The translations under genes and the position numbers were made by a program. Shown here one piece after another: positions 5,892 to 12,898 of a stretch of DNA of 13,582 nt (positions within the stretch are counted from its first letter, which is position 1; each line of letters opens with the position of its first letter). This stretch comes from Deltaproteobacteria bacterium (GTDB taxonomy: Bacteria; Desulfobacterota; SM23-61), in the NCBI GenBank assembly GCA_016234425.1, contig JACRCA010000218.1:1-13582 (forward strand). The letters run 5' to 3'. Below the pieces are notes generated by a model, which saw nothing but the letters and a program-made list of their open reading frames with translations, did not search any database and had not been told where the DNA came from.

Positions 5892-8732
5892 ATGGCTTCA
5901 GACAGAATCATCATTCGCGGGGCCCGCGAGCATAACCTAAAAAACATCAACGTAGAAATCCCCCGGGACAAGCTCGTGGTCATCACGGGCCTCTCAGGTT
6001 CGGGAAAATCTTCCCTGGCCTTCGATACCATCTACGCCGAGGGGCAGCGTCGTTACGTAGAGTCCCTTTCCGCTTACGCCCGGCAGTTCTTGGAACAAAT
6101 GGAGAAGCCGGACGTGGACACGATCGAAGGTCTTTCCCCAGCCATTTCCATCGAGCAGAAGACGGCCTCTAAAAATCCCCGCTCCACCGTGGGAACGGTC
6201 ACGGAGATCCATGATTACCTGCGCCTGCTTTTCGCTCGTATCGGCAGACCCCACTGCCCCCAGTGCGGAAAGGAGATCAAGTCTCAGACTGTCCAGCAGA
6301 TTGTAGACCAGATCATGGCCTGGCCGCCCGGGACGCGATTGCAAATTTTTTCTCCCATCATCCGGGGCCGCAAAGGGGAATACCGCAAGGAGTTTGAGCA
6401 TCTGCGCAAGAGCGGGTACGTCCGGGTGAAAGTGGATGGGACTATCCGGGACTTGAGCGAAGAGATCATCTTGGATAAGAATAAAAAGCACACCATCGAA
6501 GTCCTGGTTGACCGGCTGGTGGTCAAGGAGAAAGTAGAGAAACGCCTGGCCGACTCCCTGGCCACAGCTCTGGGCCTCTCCGAGGGAGTCGTCAAAATCG
6601 AGGTTGTTGGGGGAGAGGAATTGTTTTTCAGCGAAAAATTCGCCTGCGTGGATTGCGGGGTGAGCTACCCCGAGATCAGCCCGCGTATGTTCTCCTTCAA
6701 CAACCCTTATGGGGCCTGCCCCGAATGTGATGGCCTGGGAACGAAGATGTACTTTGACCCGGACCTGATCGTTCACGACAAAAATCTCTCCATCCGCGAA
6801 GGGGCAGTAGTTCCCTGGCAGGGGCGGAGCTCGATGCATTTTTATCAAACCCTCGACTCTCTGGCCGAGCATTACCATATCGACCTATATGCTCCTTTTG
6901 GAACCCTGGCCGCGAAGATCCAGCAGGTCATTCTTTATGGGTCCAACGGAGAGCAGATTAAATTCTATGATGATCGGGACGACCGGCGGCATTTCTACTT
7001 TCGGGAATTCGAGGGCGTCATCCCCAACCTGGAGCGGAGGTACCGGGAAACTGATTCGGAGGTCATCCGCGAGGAGATGGAAAGGTTCATGAATGTCCGC
7101 CCCTGTCCGCTGTGCCAGGGAGCCCGGCTGCGCAAAGAGAGCCTTTTTGTGAAGATCAACGGCCGGAATATCCACCGAGTCACGGAGAAGTCCATCCGGG
7201 AAGCCCTGGATTTCTTTGCTGACCTGGACCTCTCCCCGAGGGAGCGGGAAATCGCCCGCCGCATCCTGAAAGAGATCTCCGATCGCTTGGGCTTCTTAGT
7301 CAATGTCGGCCTGGATTACCTGACCCTGAGCCGGTCTTCGGCCACATTATCCGGGGGAGAATCAGAGCGGATTCGCCTGGCTACTCAGATCGGGTCTGGT
7401 CTGGTGGGCGTACTCTACATCCTGGATGAGCCGAGCATCGGTTTGCACCAGCGGGACAACATTCGCCTCCTCTCCACTCTGAAGCGTTTGCGGGACCTGG
7501 GCAATACCATTCTGGTGGTGGAGCATGACGAAGAAACCATTTTAGAAGCGGATTATGTCATAGACCTTGGCCCAAGAGCGGGAGTTAGCGGGGGAATGGT
7601 CGTCTTCAGCGGTATCCCGCAAGAATTGTTGCGAGCGGAAAATTCTCTTACCGGTCAATACCTTTCGGGAAAGCTGAAGATTCCCCTTCCCGCCGTTCGC
7701 CGAAAATCGCCGGGGAAATCTTTAACCCTGATCGGGGCCAGCGAAAATAACCTCAAGAACATCACAGTCAAGATTCCCTTGGGCTTATTCACTTGCGTGA
7801 CTGGAGTCTCCGGGTCTGGCAAGAGCACCCTGATCCTGGATACCCTCTACCGAACGCTGGCCCAGAAAATCTACCATTCTAAAGAGAGGCCCGGGAAGAT
7901 GCGGGAGGTTCAAGGGGTTTCGCAGATCGATAAGGTCATTGAAATCGACCAATCTCCCATCGGGCGCACCCCGCGTTCCAATCCAGCCACCTATACGGGT
8001 GTCTTTACCTACATCCGAGAACTTTTCGCCCAGCTTCCGGAATCGCGGGCTCGCGGATATTGGCCGGGGCGGTATAGCTTTAATGTCAAGGGCGGGCGAT
8101 GCGAGGCCTGCGGCGGCGATGGGATCATCAAGATCGAAATGCACTTCCTGCCCGATATTTACGTGACCTGCGAAGTTTGCCGGGGCAAACGCTACAACCG
8201 GGAGACCTTGGAGATACAGTATAAAGGGAAAAATATTTGGGATGTTTTGGATATGACCGTGGACCAGGCTCTGAAGTTCTTCGAGCACATCCCCAAGATA
8301 CGGGGAAAGCTCCAGACCCTGATGGATGTGGGCATGGGCTACATAAAGCTGGGGCAGCAAGCCACCACCCTCTCGGGTGGAGAAGCCCAGCGAGTCAAGT
8401 TATCCAGAGAACTCTCCAAACGCTCCACTGGAAGGACAGTATATATTCTGGATGAACCCACCACTGGCCTGCACTTCGACGACATTCGCAAACTCTTGGA
8501 AGTTTTAAATCGTCTGGTGGACTCTGGAAATACCGTGATCGTCATCGAACACAATTTAGAGGTGATCAAAACGGCTGATTACATCATTGACCTCGGTCCC
8601 GAGGGCGGGGATGCGGGAGGGGAGATTATCGCCGAGGGAACTCCCGAGGAAATAGCGCATATCCCTTCCTCATATACCGGGCAGTTTTTAAAGAGGATCT
8701 TTGCCCGCGACCAGGCCCGCAGCGCCGCCTGA
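5892..8732 (+). CDS. uvrA: Excinuclease ABC subunit A (UvrA)
   Basis: UvrA is the dimeric ATPase that finds distorting DNA lesions, loads UvrB, and is the target of Mfd in transcription-coupled repair. Counting from the ATG at 5892 (946 residues; E. coli has 940): N-terminal GAREHNLKNI (10-19); Walker A GLSGSGKSS (33-41); first zinc module with C252, C255, C276 and C279; ABC signature LSGGE (486-490) followed by ILDEPSIGLH; second Walker A GVSGSGKST (638-646); second zinc module with C737, C740, C760 and C763; second signature LSGGE (827-831) followed by ILDEPTTGLH. All motifs are intact. A TTG at 5877 would add MDFFV, but MASDRIIIRGAREHN fits the family's usual N-terminus, so ATG 5892 is preferred. 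Neither start has a good Shine-Dalgarno sequence; the upstream bases are T-rich. The gene is 137 bases after pdxA. Confidence 0.99.
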   Translation: MASDRIIIRGAREHNLKNINVEIPRDKLVVITGLSGSGKSSLAFDTIYAEGQRRYVESLSAYARQFLEQMEKPDVDTIEGLSPAISIEQKTASKNPRSTVGTVTEIHDYLRLLFARIGRPHCPQCGKEIKSQTVQQIVDQIMAWPPGTRLQIFSPIIRGRKGEYRKEFEHLRKSGYVRVKVDGTIRDLSEEIILDKNKKHTIEVLVDRLVVKEKVEKRLADSLATALGLSEGVVKIEVVGGEELFFSEKFACVDCGVSYPEISPRMFSFNNPYGACPECDGLGTKMYFDPDLIVHDKNLSIREGAVVPWQGRSSMHFYQTLDSLAEHYHIDLYAPFGTLAAKIQQVILYGSNGEQIKFYDDRDDRRHFYFREFEGVIPNLERRYRETDSEVIREEMERFMNVRPCPLCQGARLRKESLFVKINGRNIHRVTEKSIREALDFFADLDLSPREREIARRILKEISDRLGFLVNVGLDYLTLSRSSATLSGGESERIRLATQIGSGLVGVLYILDEPSIGLHQRDNIRLLSTLKRLRDLGNTILVVEHDEETILEADYVIDLGPRAGVSGGMVVFSGIPQELLRAENSLTGQYLSGKLKIPLPAVRRKSPGKSLTLIGASENNLKNITVKIPLGLFTCVTGVSGSGKSTLILDTLYRTLAQKIYHSKERPGKMREVQGVSQIDKVIEIDQSPIGRTPRSNPATYTGVFTYIRELFAQLPESRARGYWPGRYSFNVKGGRCEACGGDGIIKIEMHFLPDIYVTCEVCRGKRYNRETLEIQYKGKNIWDVLDMTVDQALKFFEHIPKIRGKLQTLMDVGMGYIKLGQQATTLSGGEAQRVKLSRELSKRSTGRTVYILDEPTTGLHFDDIRKLLEVLNRLVDSGNTVIVIEHNLEVIKTADYIIDLGPEGGDAGGEIIAEGTPEEIAHIPSSYTGQFLKRIFARDQARSAA

Positions 8733-8780
8733 AATGGCCTGATGGCCATCCTGAGCCTGAGAGAATGAAAGGCCACTGCC

Positions 8781-8846
8781 ATGGACAGCTTTGTGAGGAA
8801 GATCGAAGTAGAGGCCTTGCTGCAGCTGAAAAGGCGAGGAGTCTGA
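8781..8846 (+). CDS. Possible 21-residue leader peptide or chance frame
   Basis: An ATG-started frame of 21 codons (MDSFVRKIEVEALLQLKRRG and a final V) ends four bases before the dehydratase ATG. It has no clear ribosome-binding site of its own. Its last codons contain the GGCGAGGAG that serves as Shine-Dalgarno for the next gene. That arrangement would suit translational coupling, but a frame this short is also expected by chance. The peptide is not recognised and has no runs of threonine, serine or isoleucine codons that would suggest attenuation. A 6-bp hairpin (ATGGCC 8734-8739, GGCCAT 8744-8749) without a T-run lies between the uvrA stop and this frame. Confidence 0.2.
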   Translation: MDSFVRKIEVEALLQLKRRGV

Positions 8847-8849
8847 GCA

Positions 8850-9812
8850 ATGAGAGTTCCTGAGTTTAAAGATGTGTTAGTAGCCCAGCGGCAAATCCGC
8901 CCACACCTGGCCCGCACACCTTTGCATAGCTATCCGGCCATTAACGCTCTGGTGGGCACCGAAGTATACATCAAGCATGAAAACTATCAGCCAGTTGGAG
9001 CCTTCAAAGTGCGTGGGGGCATTAATTTGATCTCCCAGCTGAGCCCGGAGGAGCGGGTTCGGGGCGTAATATCCGCCTCTACGGGTAACCACGGGCAGTC
9101 TGTGGCCTTTGCGGCAAGATTATTTGGCGTAAAGGCCCGCATCGTCGTGCCAGAAAAAGCCAACCCGGGCAAGGTGGCAGCGATGCAAGGGATGGGGGTG
9201 GAAGTGATCTTTCACGGAGGCACCTTTGATGAAGCCCGGCTCCACTGTGAATCCCTGGCCGCGGAGCATGGATATCGGTATATTCACTCTGGTGATGAAC
9301 CATTGCTAATTGCGGGTGTGGCCACAGAAGTTCTGGAGATGCTGGAGGACCAACCAGGTTTGCAGGTCATCATCGTGCCCATCGGAGGCGGCAGTGGTGC
9401 GGCCGGAGCTGGCATTGTGGCTCGGGCCGTAAATCCGGCCATAAAGGTGATCGGGGTCCAGTCCGAAGCTTCACCGGCTGCCTACGAATCCTGGCGGCAG
9501 AGGAAATTAGTGGAAGCTCCCAACCGCACCTTCGCTGAGGGTCTGGCTACGGGCACGGCCTTTGCTCTGCCGCAAGCGATTCTCTGGGAAACTCTGCATG
9601 AATTTGTACTGCTTCGGGAGGAAGAAATTCTGCAGGCCATGGTGTGGATGGTGGAGCGCGCTCATACTTTGGCGGAGGCAGCAGGGGCAGCGCCTCTGGC
9701 GGCAGCCTACCGCCTGCGTCAGGAGTTGAAGGACAAGAAAGTAGGGATTATTTGTTCTGGCGGTAATACTACGGTAGAGCATTTGAGACACGCCCTGAAC
9801 CTGAGGAAATAG
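8850..9812 (+). CDS. Threonine/serine dehydratase, short form without regulatory domain
   Basis: A fold-type II pyridoxal phosphate enzyme, probably deaminating threonine (or serine) to 2-oxobutyrate (or pyruvate) in the cytoplasm. K53 in PVGAFKVRG is the expected Schiff-base lysine. STGNHGQ (77-83) binds the substrate carboxylate. The glycine loop GGGSGAAG (179-186) holds the cofactor phosphate. SGGNT (303-307) faces the pyridine ring. At 320 residues it stops after the catalytic domain, lacking the ACT-like domain that gives biosynthetic IlvA its isoleucine feedback; this resembles catabolic TdcB forms. Serine racemase and hydroxyectoine-utilisation EutB-type enzymes share these motifs, so substrate is not certain. 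The usual S in SFKxRG is A here, which also occurs in this family. AGGAG eight bases before the ATG is the best ribosome-binding site in the + strand block. The next gene follows after 13 bases. Confidence 0.9.
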   Translation: MRVPEFKDVLVAQRQIRPHLARTPLHSYPAINALVGTEVYIKHENYQPVGAFKVRGGINLISQLSPEERVRGVISASTGNHGQSVAFAARLFGVKARIVVPEKANPGKVAAMQGMGVEVIFHGGTFDEARLHCESLAAEHGYRYIHSGDEPLLIAGVATEVLEMLEDQPGLQVIIVPIGGGSGAAGAGIVARAVNPAIKVIGVQSEASPAAYESWRQRKLVEAPNRTFAEGLATGTAFALPQAILWETLHEFVLLREEEILQAMVWMVERAHTLAEAAGAAPLAAAYRLRQELKDKKVGIICSGGNTTVEHLRHALNLRK

Positions 9813-9825
9813 GGTTAATTTTGCT

Positions 9826-10308
9826 TTGGGTAAAGCAGGTTTAATTTGGGTATTGTTCCTTTTGCTGGTTCCTGTCCCGTTCACAGCTGGAGAGGACCTA
9901 AGGGCGTGGAATTTGCGGGACATCTCTGCCTTCCAGCTTGTAGTGGAAGAGCCGACCAGGGACGCCCGGGAAGTCGGAATAACAGAGGAGGCTGTAAGGA
10001 GTCAGGTTGCCGCCATCTTTCGGAAATCTCTCCCCCATATCCCCCTCGACGGGAAAGGTGGTCCTTCCCTCTACGTGCGCATCGTATTGCATAAGCGGCA
10101 GAAAGATGATCTCTATTATGGCATGATCAGTGTGCACGTCGACCGGGCAGTACTGGTCTTATCTCCCAAAGAAAATTTTCCTACCTTCTCGCAGGTCTGG
10201 GAGAATACCGTGGTCTTTTCGGGAAAAGATCCCCTGCTGGGAATCTACGAGATCCTGGCAAAATTGCTTACCCTTCTGATAGAGGATTATAAGAAAGCAA
10301 ACCCCTGA
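9826..10308 (+). CDS. Small secreted protein of unknown function
   Basis: Not recognised as a named family. From a TTG start the 160 residues begin with a signal peptide: GK, a hydrophobic stretch (about 5-20), and a probable cut near PFTA/GED. There is no lipobox cysteine. The mature part looks like a small alpha/beta domain: a strand near 34-40, a helix with EEAVRSQVAAIFRKSLP (about 54-70), strands in SLYVRIVLH and YYGMISVHVDRAVLVL, then a tryptophan strand QVWENTVVF and a C-terminal helix ending in EDYKKANP. This pattern resembles uncharacterised periplasmic proteins seen in many Gram-negative genomes, but that is a memory-based impression. It begins 13 bases after the dehydratase, so co-transcription is likely. 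The start is uncertain: no ATG or GTG is available, and the ribosome-binding site is weak. A terminator follows 23 bases after the stop. Confidence 0.75.
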   Translation: MGKAGLIWVLFLLLVPVPFTAGEDLRAWNLRDISAFQLVVEEPTRDAREVGITEEAVRSQVAAIFRKSLPHIPLDGKGGPSLYVRIVLHKRQKDDLYYGMISVHVDRAVLVLSPKENFPTFSQVWENTVVFSGKDPLLGIYEILAKLLTLLIEDYKKANP

Positions 10309-10331
10309 GAACCCAGGGTTCAAGGACATTA

Positions 10332-10369
10332 AAAACCCCCGGCCCCGGAAGTTCGGGGCAGGGGGTTTT
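10332..10369. terminator. Bidirectional intrinsic terminator
   Basis: AAAACCCCC at 10332-10340 pairs with GGGGGTTTT at 10361-10369, and GCCCCG (10342-10347) with CGGGGC (10354-10359). One G/A mismatch separates the two stem parts and the loop is the 6 bases GAAGTT. The A-run on one side and T-run on the other make it work in both directions. It lies between the stop of the + strand secreted-protein gene (10308) and the end of the - strand gene remnants (10394), as expected for convergent transcription. Confidence 0.92.
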
Positions 10370-10393
10370 GTTTAAAAGCGCTCCCCTTAGTAG

Positions 10394-10630
10394 CTAAAAA
10401 AGTTGGACAGACTGGCCGCCGATCACGATGATGACACGCATGACGAAGATCCCGATGATGACCAGGACAGCGGAAACATACTGAACCGCGGGGATCATCC
10501 GGGTCTTGGGGAAAGAGAGCAGGGCCAAGGGGAGAACCGCTCCCAGTAAAAGTTCGATCCCCAGGAACCAGATGGCAAATTCTCCGGTGGTTAAGAGCTG
10601 TAGCCAAGAGAGGAGGGCTGGAAAAATCTG
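10394..10630 (-). pseudogene. C-terminal remnant of an NrfD/PsrC-type membrane subunit
   Basis: The - strand frame from 10630 to the TAG at 10396-10394 gives 78 residues. These read like the last two membrane helices of the NrfD/PsrC/DmsC-like family, the quinol-interacting membrane subunit of molybdenum or cytochrome oxidoreductases. Diagnostic parts are TTGEFAIWFLGIELLLG, then PKTR after a helix, then VIIVIGGQSVQLF at the end, close to the family's typical IGGQ ending. Full-length members have about 300-400 residues, so roughly three quarters is missing. An in-frame TAG sits just upstream (10633-10631) and there is no start codon near the 5' end. No iron-sulfur or catalytic partner gene is nearby. 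The family call is from motif memory. Confidence 0.72.
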
Positions 10631-10633
10631 CTA

Positions 10634-10813
10634 AAAATATAGTGATTAGAGATAGTTGAATATGCCGGCCAAGATCATGCTGGGGTATTAACTTCTTCTG
10701 AAGGGGGTTTGATGCAGTAAATATACCGCACCAGAAAAAATAAAAATATAGAAATTTCAATATGTTTTTATTATGCAGCGATTTTATAGCCTATGCAAAT
10801 TTTTACTGCACTT
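10634..10813. other. AT-rich spacer with a 9-bp inverted repeat
   Basis: These 180 bases are clearly more AT-rich than their surroundings and hold no supported gene. TGCAGTAAA (10713-10721) and TTTACTGCA (10802-10810) form an inverted repeat around an AT-rich core with A- and T-runs. The right copy stops three bases short of the TctA remnant's stop codon. It separates two unrelated gene remnants and may mark an old insertion or deletion joint, or it may be chance. Confidence 0.35.
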
Positions 10814-11293
10814 TTACCTGTTTTCTTTTTTGGTCTTTTCCAGGAAAGTCGCCAGGATGGGGAAGAACCAGATAATGATGGTTAGGGTGCATAGAATGGC
10901 GCTGATTGGCCGGGAAAAGAAGGGAAGGAAATCCCATTCGGTCTTGATCATACTCATCATGAAGTTTTTTTCCAGAATGGGTCCGAGGACCAACCCGAGG
11001 ACCACTGGAGCAACTGGAAAGCCATTGGCTTCCAGGAAAAACCCGATGACCCCCATAAGCAACATGATTCCTACGTCAAAGACGCTGTTGTTGATGGCAA
11101 AAGAACCGACGATGCAGAACATGAGAATAGCGGGCATGAGGATGTTCTTGGGAACACGGAGCATCTGAGCGCTCGTTTTAATGGCCAGGTAGCCAAAGGG
11201 GATCATCAAGAGGTTAGCAAAGATGAAGGCCATGTAAACGGCATAAATGATCTCCGGCTGGCGCTCGAAAATCATGGGTCCTGGGCGCAGACC
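10814..11293 (-). pseudogene. C-terminal third of a TctA-type tricarboxylate transporter permease
   Basis: TctA is the large membrane subunit of tripartite tricarboxylate transporters, normally about 500 residues. Here only about 160 remain. Similarity starts at GLRPGPMIFE (family pattern GLQPGPMLFE, about two thirds into the protein). It continues through LRVPKNILMPAILMFCIVGS, FAINNSVFDVGIMLL, GFPVAPVVLGLVLGPILEKN and SRPISAIL to a native-looking charged end. About four membrane helices are left. An ATG at 11275-11273, with AGGA five bases upstream, could permit translation of a 153-residue piece. It would lack the conserved N-terminal permease core and have no TctB partner. It abuts the TctC fragment directly: a TAG (11296-11294) separates the two in the same frame, so a deletion joint lies there. 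Confidence 0.85.
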
Positions 11294-11500
11294 CTAACGT
11301 TTCTTTTCCATGAAATCTTTGAATTCACCGCTCGCTACGGCCTTCTCCAAAGATTTCTCCAGAACTTTGACTACAGCATCGGGGGTACCCTTGGGCACCC
11401 CCACTCCCCGCCAAGCACCCATGGACCAGTTAATCCCCAGCTCTTTTAATGTGGGAACATCTCTCCTCACCTCCTCTCCAGTCGTAAAACAGAAGGGGAA
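11294..11500 (-). pseudogene. Internal fragment of a TctC/Bug-family solute receptor
   Basis: TctC/Bug proteins are periplasmic receptors, about 320 residues, that feed TctAB transporters. The - strand frame reads FCFTTGEEVRRDVPTLKELG, then WSMGAWRGVGVPKGTPDAVV and SGEFKDFMEKKR, then TAG. DVPTLKE, the W-RG-PKGTP segment and the EFK-FM segment are family hallmarks from the C-terminal half. The family normally continues for about 30-40 residues after the FM motif, and these are missing, as are the signal peptide and N-terminal domain. The fragment is therefore cut at both ends. Upstream the frame stays open only to about 11551, and similarity fades near 11500, where the hydroxy-acid dehydrogenase remnant overlaps in another frame. 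No start codon or ribosome-binding site would give a functional product. Confidence 0.75.
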
Positions 11501-11640
11501 ATTTCTGCGAGAGACCTGCAGCCGGTGTAGAGCATGGCCGTGCGCAGTTGTTCAGCGTATTGGTTGAGCAGAAGGGACACGCCTTCCTGGCCACCCCCGA
11601 CCGCGGCCCCAGCCTTGCCATAAGACCTCCCCAAATTAGG
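11467..11640 (-). pseudogene. C-terminal remnant of an FMN-dependent alpha-hydroxy-acid dehydrogenase
   Basis: The - strand frame from 11640 to the TGA at 11469-11467 gives 57 residues: GRSYGKAGAAVGGGQEGVSL, then NQYAEQLRTAMLYTGCRSLA, then EISPSVL. This matches the closing region of lactate/glycolate oxidase-like flavoproteins (the FMN-phosphate GR motif, G-EGV, then a helix leading to G-CRSLAEI). Full-length members have about 350-400 residues, so some 85 percent is gone. It starts right at the stop codon of the MFS gene (11638-11636) with no start codon. Its end overlaps the TctC fragment in another frame, marking a joint near 11467-11515. Related FMN proteins such as type 2 isopentenyl-diphosphate isomerase share parts of this ending, so the subfamily is uncertain. 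Confidence 0.68.
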
Positions 11641-12883
11641 AGTGATTATCCTTTGAAAGATATCGGCTCAAAGGAATGGTGAACAGAACCATCAAGGCCG
11701 TGCTCATGATCGTAAAGGAGAGGCCGAGTGAGTCGGTGATATAACCATAAATCATTGGGGATATTGCTCCGGAACCTAAAGTGATGGCGTAGTATAGCCC
11801 ATACCCCCGTGAGCGCCCAGTGGGAGAGATGATCTCTGCGACGGTGGCGTAAAGGACAGAGGAAGTACCGTTTAGCACAACCCCCACAAATGGAAGAAGA
11901 ACCCAGATGACCGATGGCGAAGAAAAGTGTAAAGATAGAATCCCAACAGTGGTAAGGACTTCCGTGCCTATCACCATGGGGATGATTCCGAGCCATTCGG
12001 CCAGGACTCCGCAAGCAAACTTTCCCGCTGCCCCGCCGGCGAAAAGAAGGGTCAGGGCAAACCCCACTTGAGCCACTGGAATCCCTTTTTGCAAAAGAAG
12101 AAAAGGAAGGAAGGTGAGTAAAGCCGTACGCGCCGCTATATCAATAATGCCAATGGTCAGAAGGGCTGAAAAGCTTTTCCGGTTGCGGATTCCCCAGCCA
12201 CCTGCTTTAGACGTCCGCTTCTCTTTGAGCCGGGGCAATGGGAGAGAGACATTATTTTTTTCCGCCAGGCTCCAGAGAATGGCGCCAGCCACAAACCCGC
12301 CAATGGCTAAAGTGAAAATCGCCTGCCTCCAGCTCCAGAGGTTGATCATCACAGCCACCAGGAAAGGCAGGCACACCTTTCCCATATCACCGGAAAAATT
12401 ATAAGTTCCCATCGCGGCCCGGCGCCCGGACATTTCAAAGACCCTGGAAAGGAGGGAAGAAGACAGACCATGCTGGCCTCCGGCGGTTCCCTTGGCAAAA
12501 ATAAGAGAGAAAAGAATTGTCGAAAAAGTATAAGATATGCTCAAGAACAAAAAACCGCCGGCCAAGCCAAAAGTTCCCCCGGTGATCACGGTCAGTTCTC
12601 CAACCCTCTCCCCCAGAAGACTCAAGGGAAACTGAAAAAAGCTCATGGAAGCAGAGAAGGCCCCTTTAAGTAGCCCCACTTGGCTGAAGGAAAGATGCAG
12701 CTCGGCAGCGATGAAAGGAAGAAGTAGGTAGAGGGAATCGGCAAAGCCGTCGTCCAGGAAATGAAAGGCGCAGAAAGAAAGGAGGGATCGGCCTCGGCTC
12801 TTTTTTTCGAGTTTATTCAATCCCTCTTGATCATGCCCATGCCCGACTGGACCCCTCGAATCCTTTGGCTTCAGCAATTCCAT
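11636..12883 (-). CDS. Major facilitator superfamily transporter
   Basis: A complete 415-residue integral membrane protein with about 12 predicted helices in two halves. A polar N-terminal tail (1-33, containing HGHDQ) comes first, and a basic central loop (about 205-230, with RLKEKRTSK) separates the halves. The loop between helices 2 and 3 carries a weak form of the MFS motif A (GERVGE, 91-96), and the second half has GVLAEWLG at the equivalent place. The opening FHFLDDGFADSLYLLLPFIA resembles fosmidomycin-resistance-type and related drug/solute permeases, but the substrate cannot be assigned. The ATG at 12883-12881 has AGGAAAG just upstream. It lies 15 bases after the YihY/BrkB-type gene on the same strand, so the two are probably co-transcribed. 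No terminator follows its stop; the next DNA is a chain of gene remnants. Confidence 0.92.
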   Translation of the reverse strand: MELLKPKDSRGPVGHGHDQEGLNKLEKKSRGRSLLSFCAFHFLDDGFADSLYLLLPFIAAELHLSFSQVGLLKGAFSASMSFFQFPLSLLGERVGELTVITGGTFGLAGGFLFLSISYTFSTILFSLIFAKGTAGGQHGLSSSLLSRVFEMSGRRAAMGTYNFSGDMGKVCLPFLVAVMINLWSWRQAIFTLAIGGFVAGAILWSLAEKNNVSLPLPRLKEKRTSKAGGWGIRNRKSFSALLTIGIIDIAARTALLTFLPFLLLQKGIPVAQVGFALTLLFAGGAAGKFACGVLAEWLGIIPMVIGTEVLTTVGILSLHFSSPSVIWVLLPFVGVVLNGTSSVLYATVAEIISPTGRSRGYGLYYAITLGSGAISPMIYGYITDSLGLSFTIMSTALMVLFTIPLSRYLSKDNHS

Positions 12884-12898
12884 GCTTTCCTACAATTT

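Noticed and set aside
10329..10760. A 143-codon - strand frame spanning the terminator and the NrfD remnant.
   Set aside because: The neighbouring frame gives a clear NrfD-like C-terminus ending at 10394. This longer frame runs through the terminator and shows no family pattern.
10773..11168. Open + strand frame of 131 codons opposite the TctA remnant.
   Set aside because: The - strand in this interval matches TctA well over its whole length. The + strand product has no motifs and unusual composition.
11294..11296. TAG between the TctC and TctA pieces as a read-through or pyrrolysine codon in a fusion protein.
   Set aside because: Both flanking pieces are truncated, a receptor-permease fusion at these points makes no structural sense, and no pyrrolysine genes are visible. 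A stop within a deletion scar is simpler.
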